The notes: generated by a model not told the origin, from the letters alone. A stretch of 64,000 nt of DNA from Flavobacterium suaedae (GCF_014642915.1 NZ_BMJE01000008.1:1-64000); one strand, 5' to 3'; counted from the first letter of the stretch, positions 18,523 to 26,769 are shown. Numbers and translations: made by a program.

Positions 18523-20838
18523 ATGGATTTTACCGATTTAAACTCAGGAGGGTCTGTTATTTCCTTTGATAATTATAATAATGATGCTTTTAACAATTTA
18601 GCTTCTCAAGGAAATAGCATTCAACAAACCTCTAATGAGATAGCACTGGATTCCCCATTTGGTAGGGACAGTGTTTTTTATGAACCGGATTATGCTGAAG
18701 AGCATATTGATTTTCCCACGTTAATAAATTTTCTTAAAGAAGGTAAAGATACTATTTTTGATTACCGCAATTTTATTGGTATTTCTAAAAAGGATGTCAA
18801 AAAAACACTATCTCATGGAAAGGATGCTATTTTTGACCGTATGGCAGGAAACTCAACAAGCATTACCGTTACAGAAATATATAATGAAGAAAAGCCTATA
18901 ACAGATCGTCTTGCTTCGAGATATTTACAATTGGATGGGAAACTAAATAAAGAAACAGGAGTTATAAATCTTAAAAAAGATTCTGAAGATGATGTAACTG
19001 TTGGGCTTGATTTTGAGTTTGATCCTTTACGCAGAAAAGTTAGCTATAAGCTATATTTTTATTATGTTAGGGCTACCCGCTACGTTGTTGAAGAAGACAG
19101 TAAAGGTGAAATTGCTGTTATTATAACATCTTCTGTTTATGATGATTTTGAAGAGTTATTAAAATTGTGTGGTCGTACTAGCAACAGTAATTTTAAAAAT
19201 AAAATAAAGAATGCTTTTCTGGATGCTTTAAAGGAAACAGAAGAGCTTGAAGATAAAGTTTTATATAATGGTTACAGGAAAGAGTATAATAATGTAAAGT
19301 TTTTCAGACTAAATTGGCTTTACCAATATATACCTAGGTTTGTTGCACAAGAACTAGATTTTTGTAAAACACTAGGGAATGTATTTAAACTTAGTAAGTT
19401 TGATCGTAAAGATGGTTTAGGTAACGATACAACTTCCGGAGTAACCGGAATATTAACAAAGTTAAACCCTGTAGCAGCCTACGAACACTTTTACAATAAT
19501 CCTGATGATTTAATAGAATTATATAGTGGTTTTGATGATGAGAACTCAATAAAGGAATTTTGTACCTACTTTACAGCTCTTACATTCCTTATAGCGGGTG
19601 AAGATATAAAACCAAGAACATTTACTGTTAGTGAAGATGGGAATGCCCATATTGAAAGTAATATTTTGTTTGGTGATGAAGAAGGAAAAGTAAAAATTAC
19701 AAATGAGCTTCAATTGCCTGTTGTAGGATTTGATTCACTTTCAATATTTAGGTATCTTTTTGGAAAAGATATTGAAATAAATAATCCTGATAATGAATCA
19801 AACCAATTTCATCCATTAGATATTATTTATATTAAAAAGCTTGATTCTGATTTAAATGAGGTAGAAACCATACCCACTATTGCATTGTACGGTAAGTATT
19901 TGGGAGATACCAGCGAATGGAGCGATGTAACAGACGCAGCATTGGCTGTAGTAGATGTTATTGGTATTATAACCAGTGGAGGTGCACTCTCGGCAGGGAT
20001 ACGCGGTGCAGCACGTTTATTTGCCATACTTGATGTTGCCGTTAGCACAATTAACTTAGGGATGGCAATACCGGGAGCTAAGGGAGCACTAAGTAAAACA
20101 GAAGCTGGAAAATGGTTTGTAACGCATTGGGGGTTGTTAAGTTTTTGTGTAAGTATGGGAACTATTTCTTATTATCTTGCAAAGGGAATAGTAAAGTATG
20201 GAGCAAAATTTAAAGAACAGCTAAAAAATAAAAAGCTTGCTAAACAAATAGATGATTTAATAGAGGAGAGTAAGAAGGTTGTCAATGCAGCAGATATTTC
20301 GAATGTGAAAGCAATAGGTACAGGTGGGTTTATAGAATATTTATCTGTTCTTTCAAGGAATATGTTTGGTCAGGAAGATTCTCTTTCTTGTGCAGTTGCA
20401 TGTATAAGACAATTGGCAAAAGATAGAAATATTATTATAACCGAAGAAAAAATCAGAAAATTTGGAAATATAGTTAAAGGAGGTCCTACATATGAAAAAC
20501 AGATGGTTGCCGCATCAGAGAAAATATTTAAAAATAAATCATTTGGAGAAGGGATATTAGAACATGTTGAAATGCCAGTTCTTGATTTGAGTCATATTTT
20601 AAGTGAAAATGGATCGTGGGTTGCATGGGTGAAAAATAGAGAAACAGATAGAATATTCCATGCTATTATCATTGATAAAATTGAAAATGGTTTTGTTTAT
20701 GTTCGGGACCCATGGCCAATAAATGGTATTAAAGGAATAGATAGTGGAGAGCCAGGGGTCGAAGCGTATTTGAAACTGGATGAATTTGAAAAAAGATGGA
20801 ATCTATCTAATAGATATGCTTTTTGGTTTAAAAATTAA
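18523..20838 (+). CDS. Polymorphic-toxin-like protein with C-terminal papain/C39-like cysteine peptidase domain
   Basis: A 771-residue protein without a signal peptide. The N-terminal region (about 1-470) is unrecognised, with a repeat-like DTIFDYRNF...DAIFDRMAG pair. A hydrophobic helical segment follows (about 470-515, ALAVVDVIGIITSGGALSAG), then a linker helix region (507-586) that recurs almost unchanged in the orphan cassette downstream. The C-terminal tip (about 590-771) has a C39/papain-like triad: C623 in SLSCAVAC, H713 in FHAIIIDK and D729 in RDPWP. A conserved body with an exchangeable tip, plus an adjacent small gene, is the classic polymorphic toxin layout. No Rhs, PAAR, VgrG or T9SS marker is visible, so the export route is unknown. 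Confidence 0.72.
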   Translation: MDFTDLNSGGSVISFDNYNNDAFNNLASQGNSIQQTSNEIALDSPFGRDSVFYEPDYAEEHIDFPTLINFLKEGKDTIFDYRNFIGISKKDVKKTLSHGKDAIFDRMAGNSTSITVTEIYNEEKPITDRLASRYLQLDGKLNKETGVINLKKDSEDDVTVGLDFEFDPLRRKVSYKLYFYYVRATRYVVEEDSKGEIAVIITSSVYDDFEELLKLCGRTSNSNFKNKIKNAFLDALKETEELEDKVLYNGYRKEYNNVKFFRLNWLYQYIPRFVAQELDFCKTLGNVFKLSKFDRKDGLGNDTTSGVTGILTKLNPVAAYEHFYNNPDDLIELYSGFDDENSIKEFCTYFTALTFLIAGEDIKPRTFTVSEDGNAHIESNILFGDEEGKVKITNELQLPVVGFDSLSIFRYLFGKDIEINNPDNESNQFHPLDIIYIKKLDSDLNEVETIPTIALYGKYLGDTSEWSDVTDAALAVVDVIGIITSGGALSAGIRGAARLFAILDVAVSTINLGMAIPGAKGALSKTEAGKWFVTHWGLLSFCVSMGTISYYLAKGIVKYGAKFKEQLKNKKLAKQIDDLIEESKKVVNAADISNVKAIGTGGFIEYLSVLSRNMFGQEDSLSCAVACIRQLAKDRNIIITEEKIRKFGNIVKGGPTYEKQMVAASEKIFKNKSFGEGILEHVEMPVLDLSHILSENGSWVAWVKNRETDRIFHAIIIDKIENGFVYVRDPWPINGIKGIDSGEPGVEAYLKLDEFEKRWNLSNRYAFWFKN
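20042..20279 (+). repeat. Conserved pre-toxin segment, copy 1 (direct repeat with 21228-21465)
   Basis: About 238 bases encoding the linker before the toxin tip recur at a constant offset of 1186 bases with only scattered, mostly third-position differences. Divergence is abrupt on the 3' side, where the two toxin tips begin. Confidence 0.92.
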
Positions 20839-20849
20839 ATGAATATAAT

Positions 20850-21113
20850 ATGAACAGAAAAATAGTAAAAGAAAAATTGTCAAATATAGGCTATCAAGTT
20901 TTTGACAAGGATAGTCATATCTGGGGAGGTGTAAAAGGTGAAACAGGGCCACTGCCTGATACATTCGTGATTAATAAAGGGTTTGAAATTTTTTTTAATG
21001 ACGATAAAGCGACTGTTGTGCTGATTAATTCTATTGTTAATGAATCAAAAGATTTTAATACAGAGAATGAGTTGATTGACTTTATTAAAGATTATGCACC
21101 ATTAAAAACATAA
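20850..21113 (+). CDS. Candidate immunity protein for the first toxin
   Basis: An 87-residue, mildly acidic cytoplasmic protein of no family I recognise (MNRKIVKEKLSNIGYQVFD at its N-terminus; DTENEL-like acidic helix near the end). It starts 11 bases after the toxin stop, on the same strand, and is followed directly by a strong terminator. The immunity call rests on position and size alone. An ATG at 20839 opens only a four-codon frame, so the second ATG is the real start. Confidence 0.6.
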   Translation: MNRKIVKEKLSNIGYQVFDKDSHIWGGVKGETGPLPDTFVINKGFEIFFNDDKATVVLINSIVNESKDFNTENELIDFIKDYAPLKT

Positions 21114-21130
21114 ACGTTAAACTTTTAAGC

Positions 21131-21157
21131 AAAAGCCCCAAATTTGGGGCTTTTTTA
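21131..21157 (+). terminator. Terminator after the first immunity gene
   Basis: AAAAGCCCCAAATTTGGGGCTTTTTT forms a perfect hairpin with T-tract. The identical hairpin recurs at 22584-22610, where it separates the second immunity gene from the aspartokinase gene. Confidence 0.9.
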
Positions 21158-21226
21158 TTTATACTGTTTCCTGTTTCGATTCCCTTGTAATTAGCTGCAT
21201 GGTTTCACGGCTTACTTGATATTTCT
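21158..21226 (-). pseudogene. Relic of the 3' end of an aspartokinase gene
   Basis: On the minus strand this encodes QVSRETMQLITRESKQETV followed by TAA. It matches the last 19 codons of the intact aspartokinase gene at 22612 apart from three residues. Including the terminator, 81 of 88 bases agree (21131-21218 against 22584-22671). Homology continues across an 8-base gap to 21226, and toxin-linker homology begins at the next base. Four of the seven differences are synonymous in the aspartokinase frame. It cannot encode a functional protein; it marks a recombination junction. Confidence 0.88.
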
Positions 21227-21227
21227 A

Positions 21228-21465
21228 TTAGCCCAATCAACCTAAGGATGGCAATACCGGGAGCTAAGGGAGTACTAAGTAAAACAGAAGCCGGAAAGTG
21301 GTTTGTAACACATTGGGGGTTGTTAAGTTTTTGTGTAAGTATGGGAACTATTTCTTACTATCTTGCAAAGGGAATAGTAAAGTATGGAGCAAAATTTAAA
21401 GAACAGCTAAAAAATAAAAAGCTTGCAAAACAAATAGATGATTTAATAGAGGAGAGTGAGGAGGT
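21228..21465 (+). repeat. Conserved pre-toxin segment, copy 2 (direct repeat with 20042-20279)
   Basis: The second copy of the toxin linker begins abruptly after the aspartokinase relic. Its reading frame stays open into the orphan toxin tip. The upstream codons translate as ISPINLR against VSTINLG in the full-length toxin. Confidence 0.92.
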
Positions 21466-22039
21466 AGTTAGAGAAACAGGGAATGCTGCTAAAAGAGCTA
21501 AACGTCTTGCTAGAACAGCTAAACAAGGAGACATTCATAAGTCATTTATTGAAAATGCTGGTTTGGCATTAAGAGCAGAAAGTACAAGCAAATTAATTTC
21601 TGGACAAACTAAAGATTATACTTGTGTAGCTAATTCGTTGCGAATGGCTTTAAGTGATTTTGGAATAATAAAATATGAGAATACCATTGCTGCTGCTTTA
21701 AAAACTACAGAGAAGGGAGCTAATATTTTGGATATTCCAAAAGCATTAGAAAATTTATATGTAGAAGAAGGTTTTCAGTTTATAGCAAGAGGAGGGACAA
21801 TGGATAAGAACATAACCTTAGGTACTTTAGAGAATGCGTTAAAAGGTAATAATAAAGTGTCCATTGTAGGTATAAGAGCCCCAGATATAGGAGCTCATGC
21901 TGTAGTTGTTGATAAGATTGAGAACGGGAGAGTGTTTTTGAGGGATCCATTACCCTTAAATGAAGGGTCATATTATAGTATTAGCTGGGCAGATTTTGAA
22001 GAAGTATTTAATGACAAATTTGTAGTTTTAAAAAAATAG
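21248..22039 (+). CDS. Orphan toxin C-terminal cassette (papain/C39-like tip)
   Basis: 263 residues starting at an internal Met that corresponds to residue 514 of the full-length toxin. Residues 1-73 are nearly identical to that toxin's linker. A Lys/Arg-rich stretch follows, then a different but related cysteine-peptidase-like tip with C126 in DYTCVANSLRMAL, H217 in GAHAVVVDK and D233 in RDPLP. Both tips share the DKIENG-x-V-(Y/F)-x-RDP-x-P block, so they are homologous but diverged. The N-terminal body and any export signal are missing, and no promoter is evident. It is therefore probably a silent donor cassette or displaced remnant, not an active toxin gene, though its reading frame is intact. 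Confidence 0.72.
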   Translation: MAIPGAKGVLSKTEAGKWFVTHWGLLSFCVSMGTISYYLAKGIVKYGAKFKEQLKNKKLAKQIDDLIEESEEVVRETGNAAKRAKRLARTAKQGDIHKSFIENAGLALRAESTSKLISGQTKDYTCVANSLRMALSDFGIIKYENTIAAALKTTEKGANILDIPKALENLYVEEGFQFIARGGTMDKNITLGTLENALKGNNKVSIVGIRAPDIGAHAVVVDKIENGRVFLRDPLPLNEGSYYSISWADFEEVFNDKFVVLKK

Positions 22040-22043
22040 CGAT

Positions 22044-22559
22044 ATGATAGAATTAGAACGAATTAAAAATAATATAGAAGGGGAATTACCCGAAAGCGGT
22101 AAGTATGGTTACTTCATTGTTGAAAACATAATCAATCCTCAACATGAACTGAATGTTTTTAAAGAAACGATTTCGGTATTGATTAAAAATAAACATCTGT
22201 CTCCTGATGACCCGAAATGGGAAAATTTGTTATCAAAACAAATGGTAGCATTTGTTAGTCAACTTGATGATGAAGATTTTCATAATGATTATATTTTGCA
22301 TAGTCTGCCTAATGTTGTCGGTAGCTTTATGGTGAGGAAATGGGAGTGGTATAGTTCTGAAGTGTTGGAAAATGGGTTTGAAGTAACCTTTCTTGGTAGA
22401 GATATAGGCATGGTCGGAACTGTATTACTTCATCATCAAGGCTTGCCTTATTCTAGCTTGTTTTTAGAGCAAAATGGTAATTTTTACGAAACTAGAAATG
22501 TAGGTACTGATGTTTTGTCTTATAAGACATTTGATAGAAAAACCTTGAAATTAAAATAA
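22044..22559 (+). CDS. Candidate immunity protein for the orphan toxin
   Basis: A 171-residue soluble protein with no recognised family. It contains a central VRKWEWYSSEVLENGFEVTF segment and an acidic N-terminal half. It starts four bases after the orphan tip's stop codon and ends just before the duplicated terminator. It is unrelated in length and sequence to the 87-residue protein behind the first toxin, as expected for cognate immunity proteins matched to different tips. How it would be expressed is unclear, since no promoter is obvious in front of it. Confidence 0.6.
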   Translation: MIELERIKNNIEGELPESGKYGYFIVENIINPQHELNVFKETISVLIKNKHLSPDDPKWENLLSKQMVAFVSQLDDEDFHNDYILHSLPNVVGSFMVRKWEWYSSEVLENGFEVTFLGRDIGMVGTVLLHHQGLPYSSLFLEQNGNFYETRNVGTDVLSYKTFDRKTLKLK

Positions 22560-22583
22560 TAATGAATTAAGGTTCCAAAAATA

Positions 22584-22610
22584 AAAAGCCCCAAATTTGG
22601 GGCTTTTTTA
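22584..22610. terminator. Bidirectional terminator between second immunity gene and aspartokinase
   Basis: A perfect hairpin with A- and T-tracts on either side, identical to the one at 21131-21157. It also serves the convergent aspartokinase gene. Confidence 0.9.
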
Positions 22611-22611
22611 T

Positions 22612-23883
22612 TTATACTGTTTCCTGTTGCAATTCTCTTGTAACCAGTTGCATGGTTTCGCGGCTTACTTGTTTTACTAATATTTCTTTATTGTCGGCTA
22701 CAGCGTTAACCGATTTTTCAGTAAAGTGGCGTATGGTATATAGCGATACATCTTCGTTATATGATACTTTGAATTTTTGAGCCAGTATATTTTTCAGTTC
22801 TGCAAAGTTGCCAAACTTGTCGTCTACACAAACGGAGAAACTAATAGCAGAGTTCTGTATCAGGTGTACCTTCATTTTGTATTTGTGCAGCAGTGCAAAA
22901 ATTTCGCTAATGTTTTCCTCCATTATAAAAGAGAAATCAAGCGAGGAAAGCGATACAAGCAACTGATTCTTTTTAACAATATAACAGCTCATGTGCGGTT
23001 CTAAATCGGCACCTTTGCTTACACTTGTTCCCGGTAGTAACGGCTCGGTAAACGATTTTACAAATAGCGGAATTTCTTTACGCTGTAATGGCTGTAATGT
23101 TTTCGGGTGTATTACCGATGCTCCGTAAAATGCCAACTCTATCGCTTCCCTGTAAGATATTTGATTGAGTAGCTTTGCATTGTCAAAATACCTTGGGTCG
23201 GCATTAAGTACCCCTTTTACATCTTTCCAAATAGTTACGTTTTCGGCATTAAGGCAGTAGGCAAAAATAGCAGCAGTATAATCAGATCCTTCTCTTCCTA
23301 AAGTAGTGGTAAAACTGTTTTCATCAGAGCCTAAGAACCCCTGTGTGATGCTAAGTACTTTTCGGTTTACCTTTTGGGCTATATTTTGTTGGGTTTGTTC
23401 CCAGTCAACAACGGCATCACGATACGTAGTGTCAGTTTTAATATAATCGCGAACATCAAGCCACTGGTTGTGTAAACCCATAGAGCTAAAGTAATGACTC
23501 ACTATAGCTGTAGAAACCAGTTCGCCGGTGCTTACTACTTGGTCGTAAATAAAGTTATAGTTAGGAGATTTATTTTTCTTTAAAAAGTTCTCCATATCAT
23601 TAAACAACTCTTTTACGGTATTGAAAACAGGATTGTTTTCATCTTCAAAAAGGTCGAGCAGTATTTGGTTATGGTATTTTTTTACTTCCTGTATAGATGC
23701 TTGCAGCTCAGGTGATTTTTCTCGGTAGTTTTTTACCACTACTTCCAATGCATTGGTGGTTTTACCCATAGCCGATATTACAATAAGCACATCATTATAG
23801 CCTACTTGCTGTAATACATTGTATACATTTTTTATACTGTCAGCATCTTTAACTGATGCTCCTCCAAATTTAAATACTCTCAT
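22612..23883 (-). CDS. lysC: Aspartate kinase (monofunctional)
   Basis: Phosphorylates L-aspartate, the first step towards Lys, Thr and Met, in the cytoplasm. The N-terminal KFGGASV motif, the ISAMGKTTN loop, STGELVS and the TTLGREGSDYTAAIFA nucleotide/substrate segment mark the amino-acid kinase domain. About 300-400 forms a regulatory ACT-like region (LLHKYKMKVHLIQNSAISFSV). Its 423 residues suit a monofunctional bacterial enzyme; there is no homoserine dehydrogenase domain. Its last 19 codons are duplicated in diverged form near 21158. It is probably transcribed with the GNAT gene upstream. Confidence 0.9.
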   Translation of the reverse strand: MRVFKFGGASVKDADSIKNVYNVLQQVGYNDVLIVISAMGKTTNALEVVVKNYREKSPELQASIQEVKKYHNQILLDLFEDENNPVFNTVKELFNDMENFLKKNKSPNYNFIYDQVVSTGELVSTAIVSHYFSSMGLHNQWLDVRDYIKTDTTYRDAVVDWEQTQQNIAQKVNRKVLSITQGFLGSDENSFTTTLGREGSDYTAAIFAYCLNAENVTIWKDVKGVLNADPRYFDNAKLLNQISYREAIELAFYGASVIHPKTLQPLQRKEIPLFVKSFTEPLLPGTSVSKGADLEPHMSCYIVKKNQLLVSLSSLDFSFIMEENISEIFALLHKYKMKVHLIQNSAISFSVCVDDKFGNFAELKNILAQKFKVSYNEDVSLYTIRHFTEKSVNAVADNKEILVKQVSRETMQLVTRELQQETV

Positions 23884-23920
23884 AGTTCTTTACGCTCTTA
23901 TTTGGCTGATTGGTTTACTG

Positions 23921-24394
23921 CTATAGGTTTGCCGTAAACTTGGTAATCCCCTCTTCATCCATTTGTACCGTAAGCCAGTCGTTAAACACTGTAGCTCCGC
24001 TACGCTTATAAAAATCAATAGCATGGGTGTTCCAGTCCAGTACTACCCATTCTACACGGCGCACGCCTTGTGCTTTAGCAAATTTAATCACTTCTTTGTA
24101 TAAAGCACTGCCCGCACCTGTACCACGCATACTTTCTTTTACTACAAGGTCTTCCAAATGTATGGTTTTTCCTTTCCAGGTAGAGTAGCGGTAGTAAAAT
24201 AATGCCATACCTATAATTTCCCCGTCTTTTTCTGCTACAAATGTGTAGAAAAGCGGGTCTTGCCCAAAACCATCTTTTATAAGGTCATCAGCAGTTATGC
24301 TAACGGCATCAGGTTCATTTTCAAAAACAGCAAGTTCGGTAATAAGTTCCAGTACGGCAGGCATGTCGTTCTTAGTGCCTTTACGGATGTTCAT
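23921..24394 (-). CDS. GNAT family N-acetyltransferase (SSAT-like)
   Basis: A 157-residue acetyl-CoA-dependent acetyltransferase. The Q/R-x-x-G-x-G/A pyrophosphate loop is MRGTGAGSALYKEV, preceded by the strand KTIHLEDLVV. WVVLDWNTHAIDFYKRSGA is the typical motif B of diamine/spermidine acetyltransferase-like proteins. The N-terminal NIRKGTKNDMPAVLELI is also characteristic. Substrate is uncertain: polyamines, thialysine or a small amine are all possible. A TATTTTTG box (24412-24419, minus strand) lies 17 bases before the start. The gene is 37 bases upstream of aspartokinase and probably cotranscribed. Confidence 0.85.
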   Translation of the reverse strand: MNIRKGTKNDMPAVLELITELAVFENEPDAVSITADDLIKDGFGQDPLFYTFVAEKDGEIIGMALFYYRYSTWKGKTIHLEDLVVKESMRGTGAGSALYKEVIKFAKAQGVRRVEWVVLDWNTHAIDFYKRSGATVFNDWLTVQMDEEGITKFTANL

Positions 24395-24449
24395 AAGTAG
24401 TGAAATTTTGGCAAAAATACATTCTATTACCTTATTTAATAATAAATTA

Positions 24450-24478
24450 TTGTGTTATCACAAAAATTTAGATATTTG
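24450..24478 (+). promoter_or_regulatory. Promoter of fbp
   Basis: TTG at 24450-24452 and GATATTTG (7 of 8 consensus bases) at 24471-24478 are separated by 18 bases. Transcription would start near 24483. That excludes the in-frame GTG at 24478 as start and supports the ATG at 24508. Confidence 0.6.
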
Positions 24479-24507
24479 TGCCACAACTCAACTATAACGT
24501 TTTAGTA

Positions 24508-25524
24508 ATGGAAGGACGCAACAAGACCTTAGGGGAATTTATCATTGAAAAACAGGAAGATTTTAAGTATTCTTCCGGAGAACTTTCCCGATTAATTAAC
24601 TCTATTCGCCTGGCGGCAAAAGTAGTAAACCACGAAGTAAACAAAGCGGGACTGGTTGATATTATAGGAGCTTTCGGAGAGCGAAACATTCAGGGTGAGG
24701 ATCAGCAAAAACTGGATGTGTATGCAAACGAAATTTTCATGCAAACACTTATTAACCGTGAAATAGTTTGCGGTATAGCTTCTGAAGAGAATGATGAGTA
24801 TATAACTATAAAAGGACAGGATGGTTGCCATAACAATAAGTATGTGGTAATGATGGATCCTTTAGATGGTTCTTCTAACATAGATGTAAACGTATCGGTA
24901 GGTACAATTTTCTCTATTTATCGCAGGGTAACACCTGAAGGTACACCGGTAACAACCGAAGATTTTTTACAACCAGGTATAAACCAGGTAGCGGCAGGAT
25001 ATGTAATTTATGGTACCAGTACAATGATTGTATATACTACGGGTAACGGTGTTAACGGGTTTACACTAAACCCTGCTATTGGTACTTTCTATCTTTCGCA
25101 CCCTAATATGGAGTTCCCTAAAGATGGTAATATTTATTCTATAAATGAGGGGAACTATGTACACTTTCCACAAGGAGTAAAAAATTATATTAAGTATTGC
25201 CAGCGTGAGGAGGAAGACAGACCGTATACTTCACGTTATATAGGTAGTTTGGTTTCGGATATTCACCGTAATATGATAAAAGGCGGTATTTATATTTACC
25301 CTACCAGTGCCAAAGCACCAAACGGTAAACTGCGTTTACTTTATGAGTGTAACCCTATGGCATTTTTAACAGAGCAGGCAGGCGGTAAAGCGTCTGACGG
25401 GTTTAACCGTATCATGGAGATAAAACCTACTGAACTGCACCAGCGTGTGCCATTCTTCTGTGGTAGTTATAACATGGTAGAAAAAGCAGAGCAATTTATG
25501 CGAGAAGCAAAAGAACAAGAATAA
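24508..25524 (+). CDS. fbp: Fructose-1,6-bisphosphatase, class I
   Basis: Hydrolyses fructose-1,6-bisphosphate to fructose-6-phosphate, the committed gluconeogenic step, in the cytoplasm. The metal/phosphate signature [13 protein letters not shown] is present, together with GCHNNKY upstream and the substrate loop [18 protein letters not shown]. The class I C-terminal motif [10 protein letters not shown] follows. From the chosen ATG ([11 protein letters not shown]) the protein has 338 residues, the usual length. It is monocistronic, ending at a perfect bidirectional hairpin. Confidence 0.95.
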   Translation: MEGRNKTLGEFIIEKQEDFKYSSGELSRLINSIRLAAKVVNHEVNKAGLVDIIGAFGERNIQGEDQQKLDVYANEIFMQTLINREIVCGIASEENDEYITIKGQDGCHNNKYVVMMDPLDGSSNIDVNVSVGTIFSIYRRVTPEGTPVTTEDFLQPGINQVAAGYVIYGTSTMIVYTTGNGVNGFTLNPAIGTFYLSHPNMEFPKDGNIYSINEGNYVHFPQGVKNYIKYCQREEEDRPYTSRYIGSLVSDIHRNMIKGGIYIYPTSAKAPNGKLRLLYECNPMAFLTEQAGGKASDGFNRIMEIKPTELHQRVPFFCGSYNMVEKAEQFMREAKEQE

Positions 25525-25555
25525 TTATTATAGTTTTTGTGTTATTGGTTTAAAT

Positions 25556-25587
25556 AAAAAAGCCTCTGTAATTACAGAGGCTTTTTT
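25556..25587. terminator. Bidirectional terminator between fbp and the TerB-like gene
   Basis: A perfect 32-base palindrome (AAAAAAGCCTCTGTAA and its complement). Confidence 0.9.
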
Positions 25588-25605
25588 ACTATATAATATT
25601 TTTTA

Positions 25606-26037
25606 CTATCGGTTCATGTGTTGCATTTCATACACAAAAGTATCAACATCAACTTCCATAACCTGTAGTGAAAGTGCTTTTTCTACAATAAGGTTAACGT
25701 TACCTGGTGTAAAACCAAGTGCAAGGGCAAAACGTTTTAAAATTTCTTTTTGTTTTGGTCCTAAAACATGGTCTGCATATACCATTTTAGATAAATCGTA
25801 TAAACGCTCCAGTCTTTGTAAGTAAAGGTAAGGAGGGTTTACAGGATATTTGTTCGGGTTGGCTAATATTTCCTCATATTCGCTCTCCGATATATCCAGT
25901 TGCTTAGCCAGTTTATCTAAAAACAGTTTCTCTTCAGGACTAATATGTCCGTTTTCCATTGCAACTCTAACAATAGATGAAAAATGACCTTTGTTTCTCT
26001 CTTTAAAACCGCTATCAAATAAATCTGAAATTGACAT
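25606..26037 (-). CDS. TerB-like family protein
   Basis: A 143-residue all-helical cytoplasmic protein of the TerB-like superfamily. Signatures are VRVAMENGHISPEEKLFLDKLAKQ near the N-terminus, resembling the acidic metal-binding helix pair of TerB, and ALALGFTPGNVNLIVEKAL near the C-terminus. TerB domains bind divalent metal and are found in tellurite resistance and in stress or membrane-associated modules. No other ter gene is nearby, so tellurite resistance cannot be claimed. It appears to be monocistronic and conserved in flavobacterial genomes. Confidence 0.75.
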   Translation of the reverse strand: MSISDLFDSGFKERNKGHFSSIVRVAMENGHISPEEKLFLDKLAKQLDISESEYEEILANPNKYPVNPPYLYLQRLERLYDLSKMVYADHVLGPKQKEILKRFALALGFTPGNVNLIVEKALSLQVMEVDVDTFVYEMQHMNR

Positions 26038-26307
26038 AGTTATTTTGTGTTATCTATAAAATATCGGCAAATATAAATTATATATTTTCTCATATAAACA
26101 ATTTGATGAAGATTTTTAGTATATTTTTTACACTTATCGTATTACAACAGGGAAATACCATTTTTTCTATAGGTTAAAGCATGATATTTTGAGCTTACAG
26201 ACAAAAAATAAGAGTACTGTTTGTATTATTTACCCGATAAGGTTATTTTTAATACATAATTGTAGTAATAAATTTTTTGTGCCTGCCGTTTTAAAATGAT
26301 GAAACCT

Positions 26308-26315
26308 TAACTTTG
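26308..26315 (+). promoter_or_regulatory. -7 promoter element of the dCMP deaminase operon
   Basis: TAACTTTG, a perfect TAnnTTTG, lies 16 bases before the ATG, implying a very short leader. No TTG at correct spacing. The rest of the 294-base gap upstream is AT-rich and featureless. Confidence 0.4.
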
Positions 26316-26331
26316 CATCTTACTGTTTTTT

Positions 26332-26766
26332 ATGGAAATGAAAGAAGAAAAATTAAATAAGTACGATAAGGCTTATTTGAGAATAGCAAGAGAATGGGCA
26401 CAACTGTCGTACTGCAAGCGCAAAAAGGTTGGCGCAATTATTGTAAAAGATAGAATGATAATATCTGACGGGTACAACGGTACACCCTCAGGTTTTGAAA
26501 ATTGCTGTGAAGATAACGAAGGCTTAACCAAATGGTATGTATTGCATGCCGAAGCCAATGCCATTTCTAAAGTTGCCCGCTCTACCCAATCATGCGAGGG
26601 AGCAACACTCTATATAACCATGTCGCCATGTAAAGACTGTAGCAAACTTATACACCAGTCTGGCGTTACACGTGTAGTATACCAAAGTAGTTATAAAGAC
26701 AATTCGGGGATAGACTTTTTAGAACGTGCAGGGGTTAAGGTGGTTTGTGTGCCCGAACTGGATTAA
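26332..26766 (+). CDS. dCMP/deoxycytidylate deaminase family protein
   Basis: A 144-residue zinc-dependent cytidine/deoxycytidylate deaminase (ComEB-like) supplying dUMP for dTTP synthesis. The zinc and proton-shuttle motif is LHAEANAIS, and the second zinc motif is MSPCKDCSKLI. SDGYNGTPSGFENCC is the dCMP deaminase substrate loop. It sits three bases upstream of the S41 protease, so it is first in an operon with the protease and the HMA protein. The combination with a protease has no obvious metabolic logic; it is a positional linkage seen in related genomes as I recall. Confidence 0.92.
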   Translation: MEMKEEKLNKYDKAYLRIAREWAQLSYCKRKKVGAIIVKDRMIISDGYNGTPSGFENCCEDNEGLTKWYVLHAEANAISKVARSTQSCEGATLYITMSPCKDCSKLIHQSGVTRVVYQSSYKDNSGIDFLERAGVKVVCVPELD

Positions 26767-26769
26767 TAT

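Noticed and set aside
21131..22610. Considering the repeated hairpins and linker as an insertion sequence or integron-like element
   Set aside because: No transposase, integrase, terminal inverted repeats or target duplication; the repeats are explained by homologous toxin linker and lysC/terminator sequence.
26106..26177. 23-codon hydrophobic frame in the gap before the dCMP deaminase gene
   Set aside because: It resembles a bare signal peptide but has no promoter, no conserved motif and is well within chance for AT-rich sequence.
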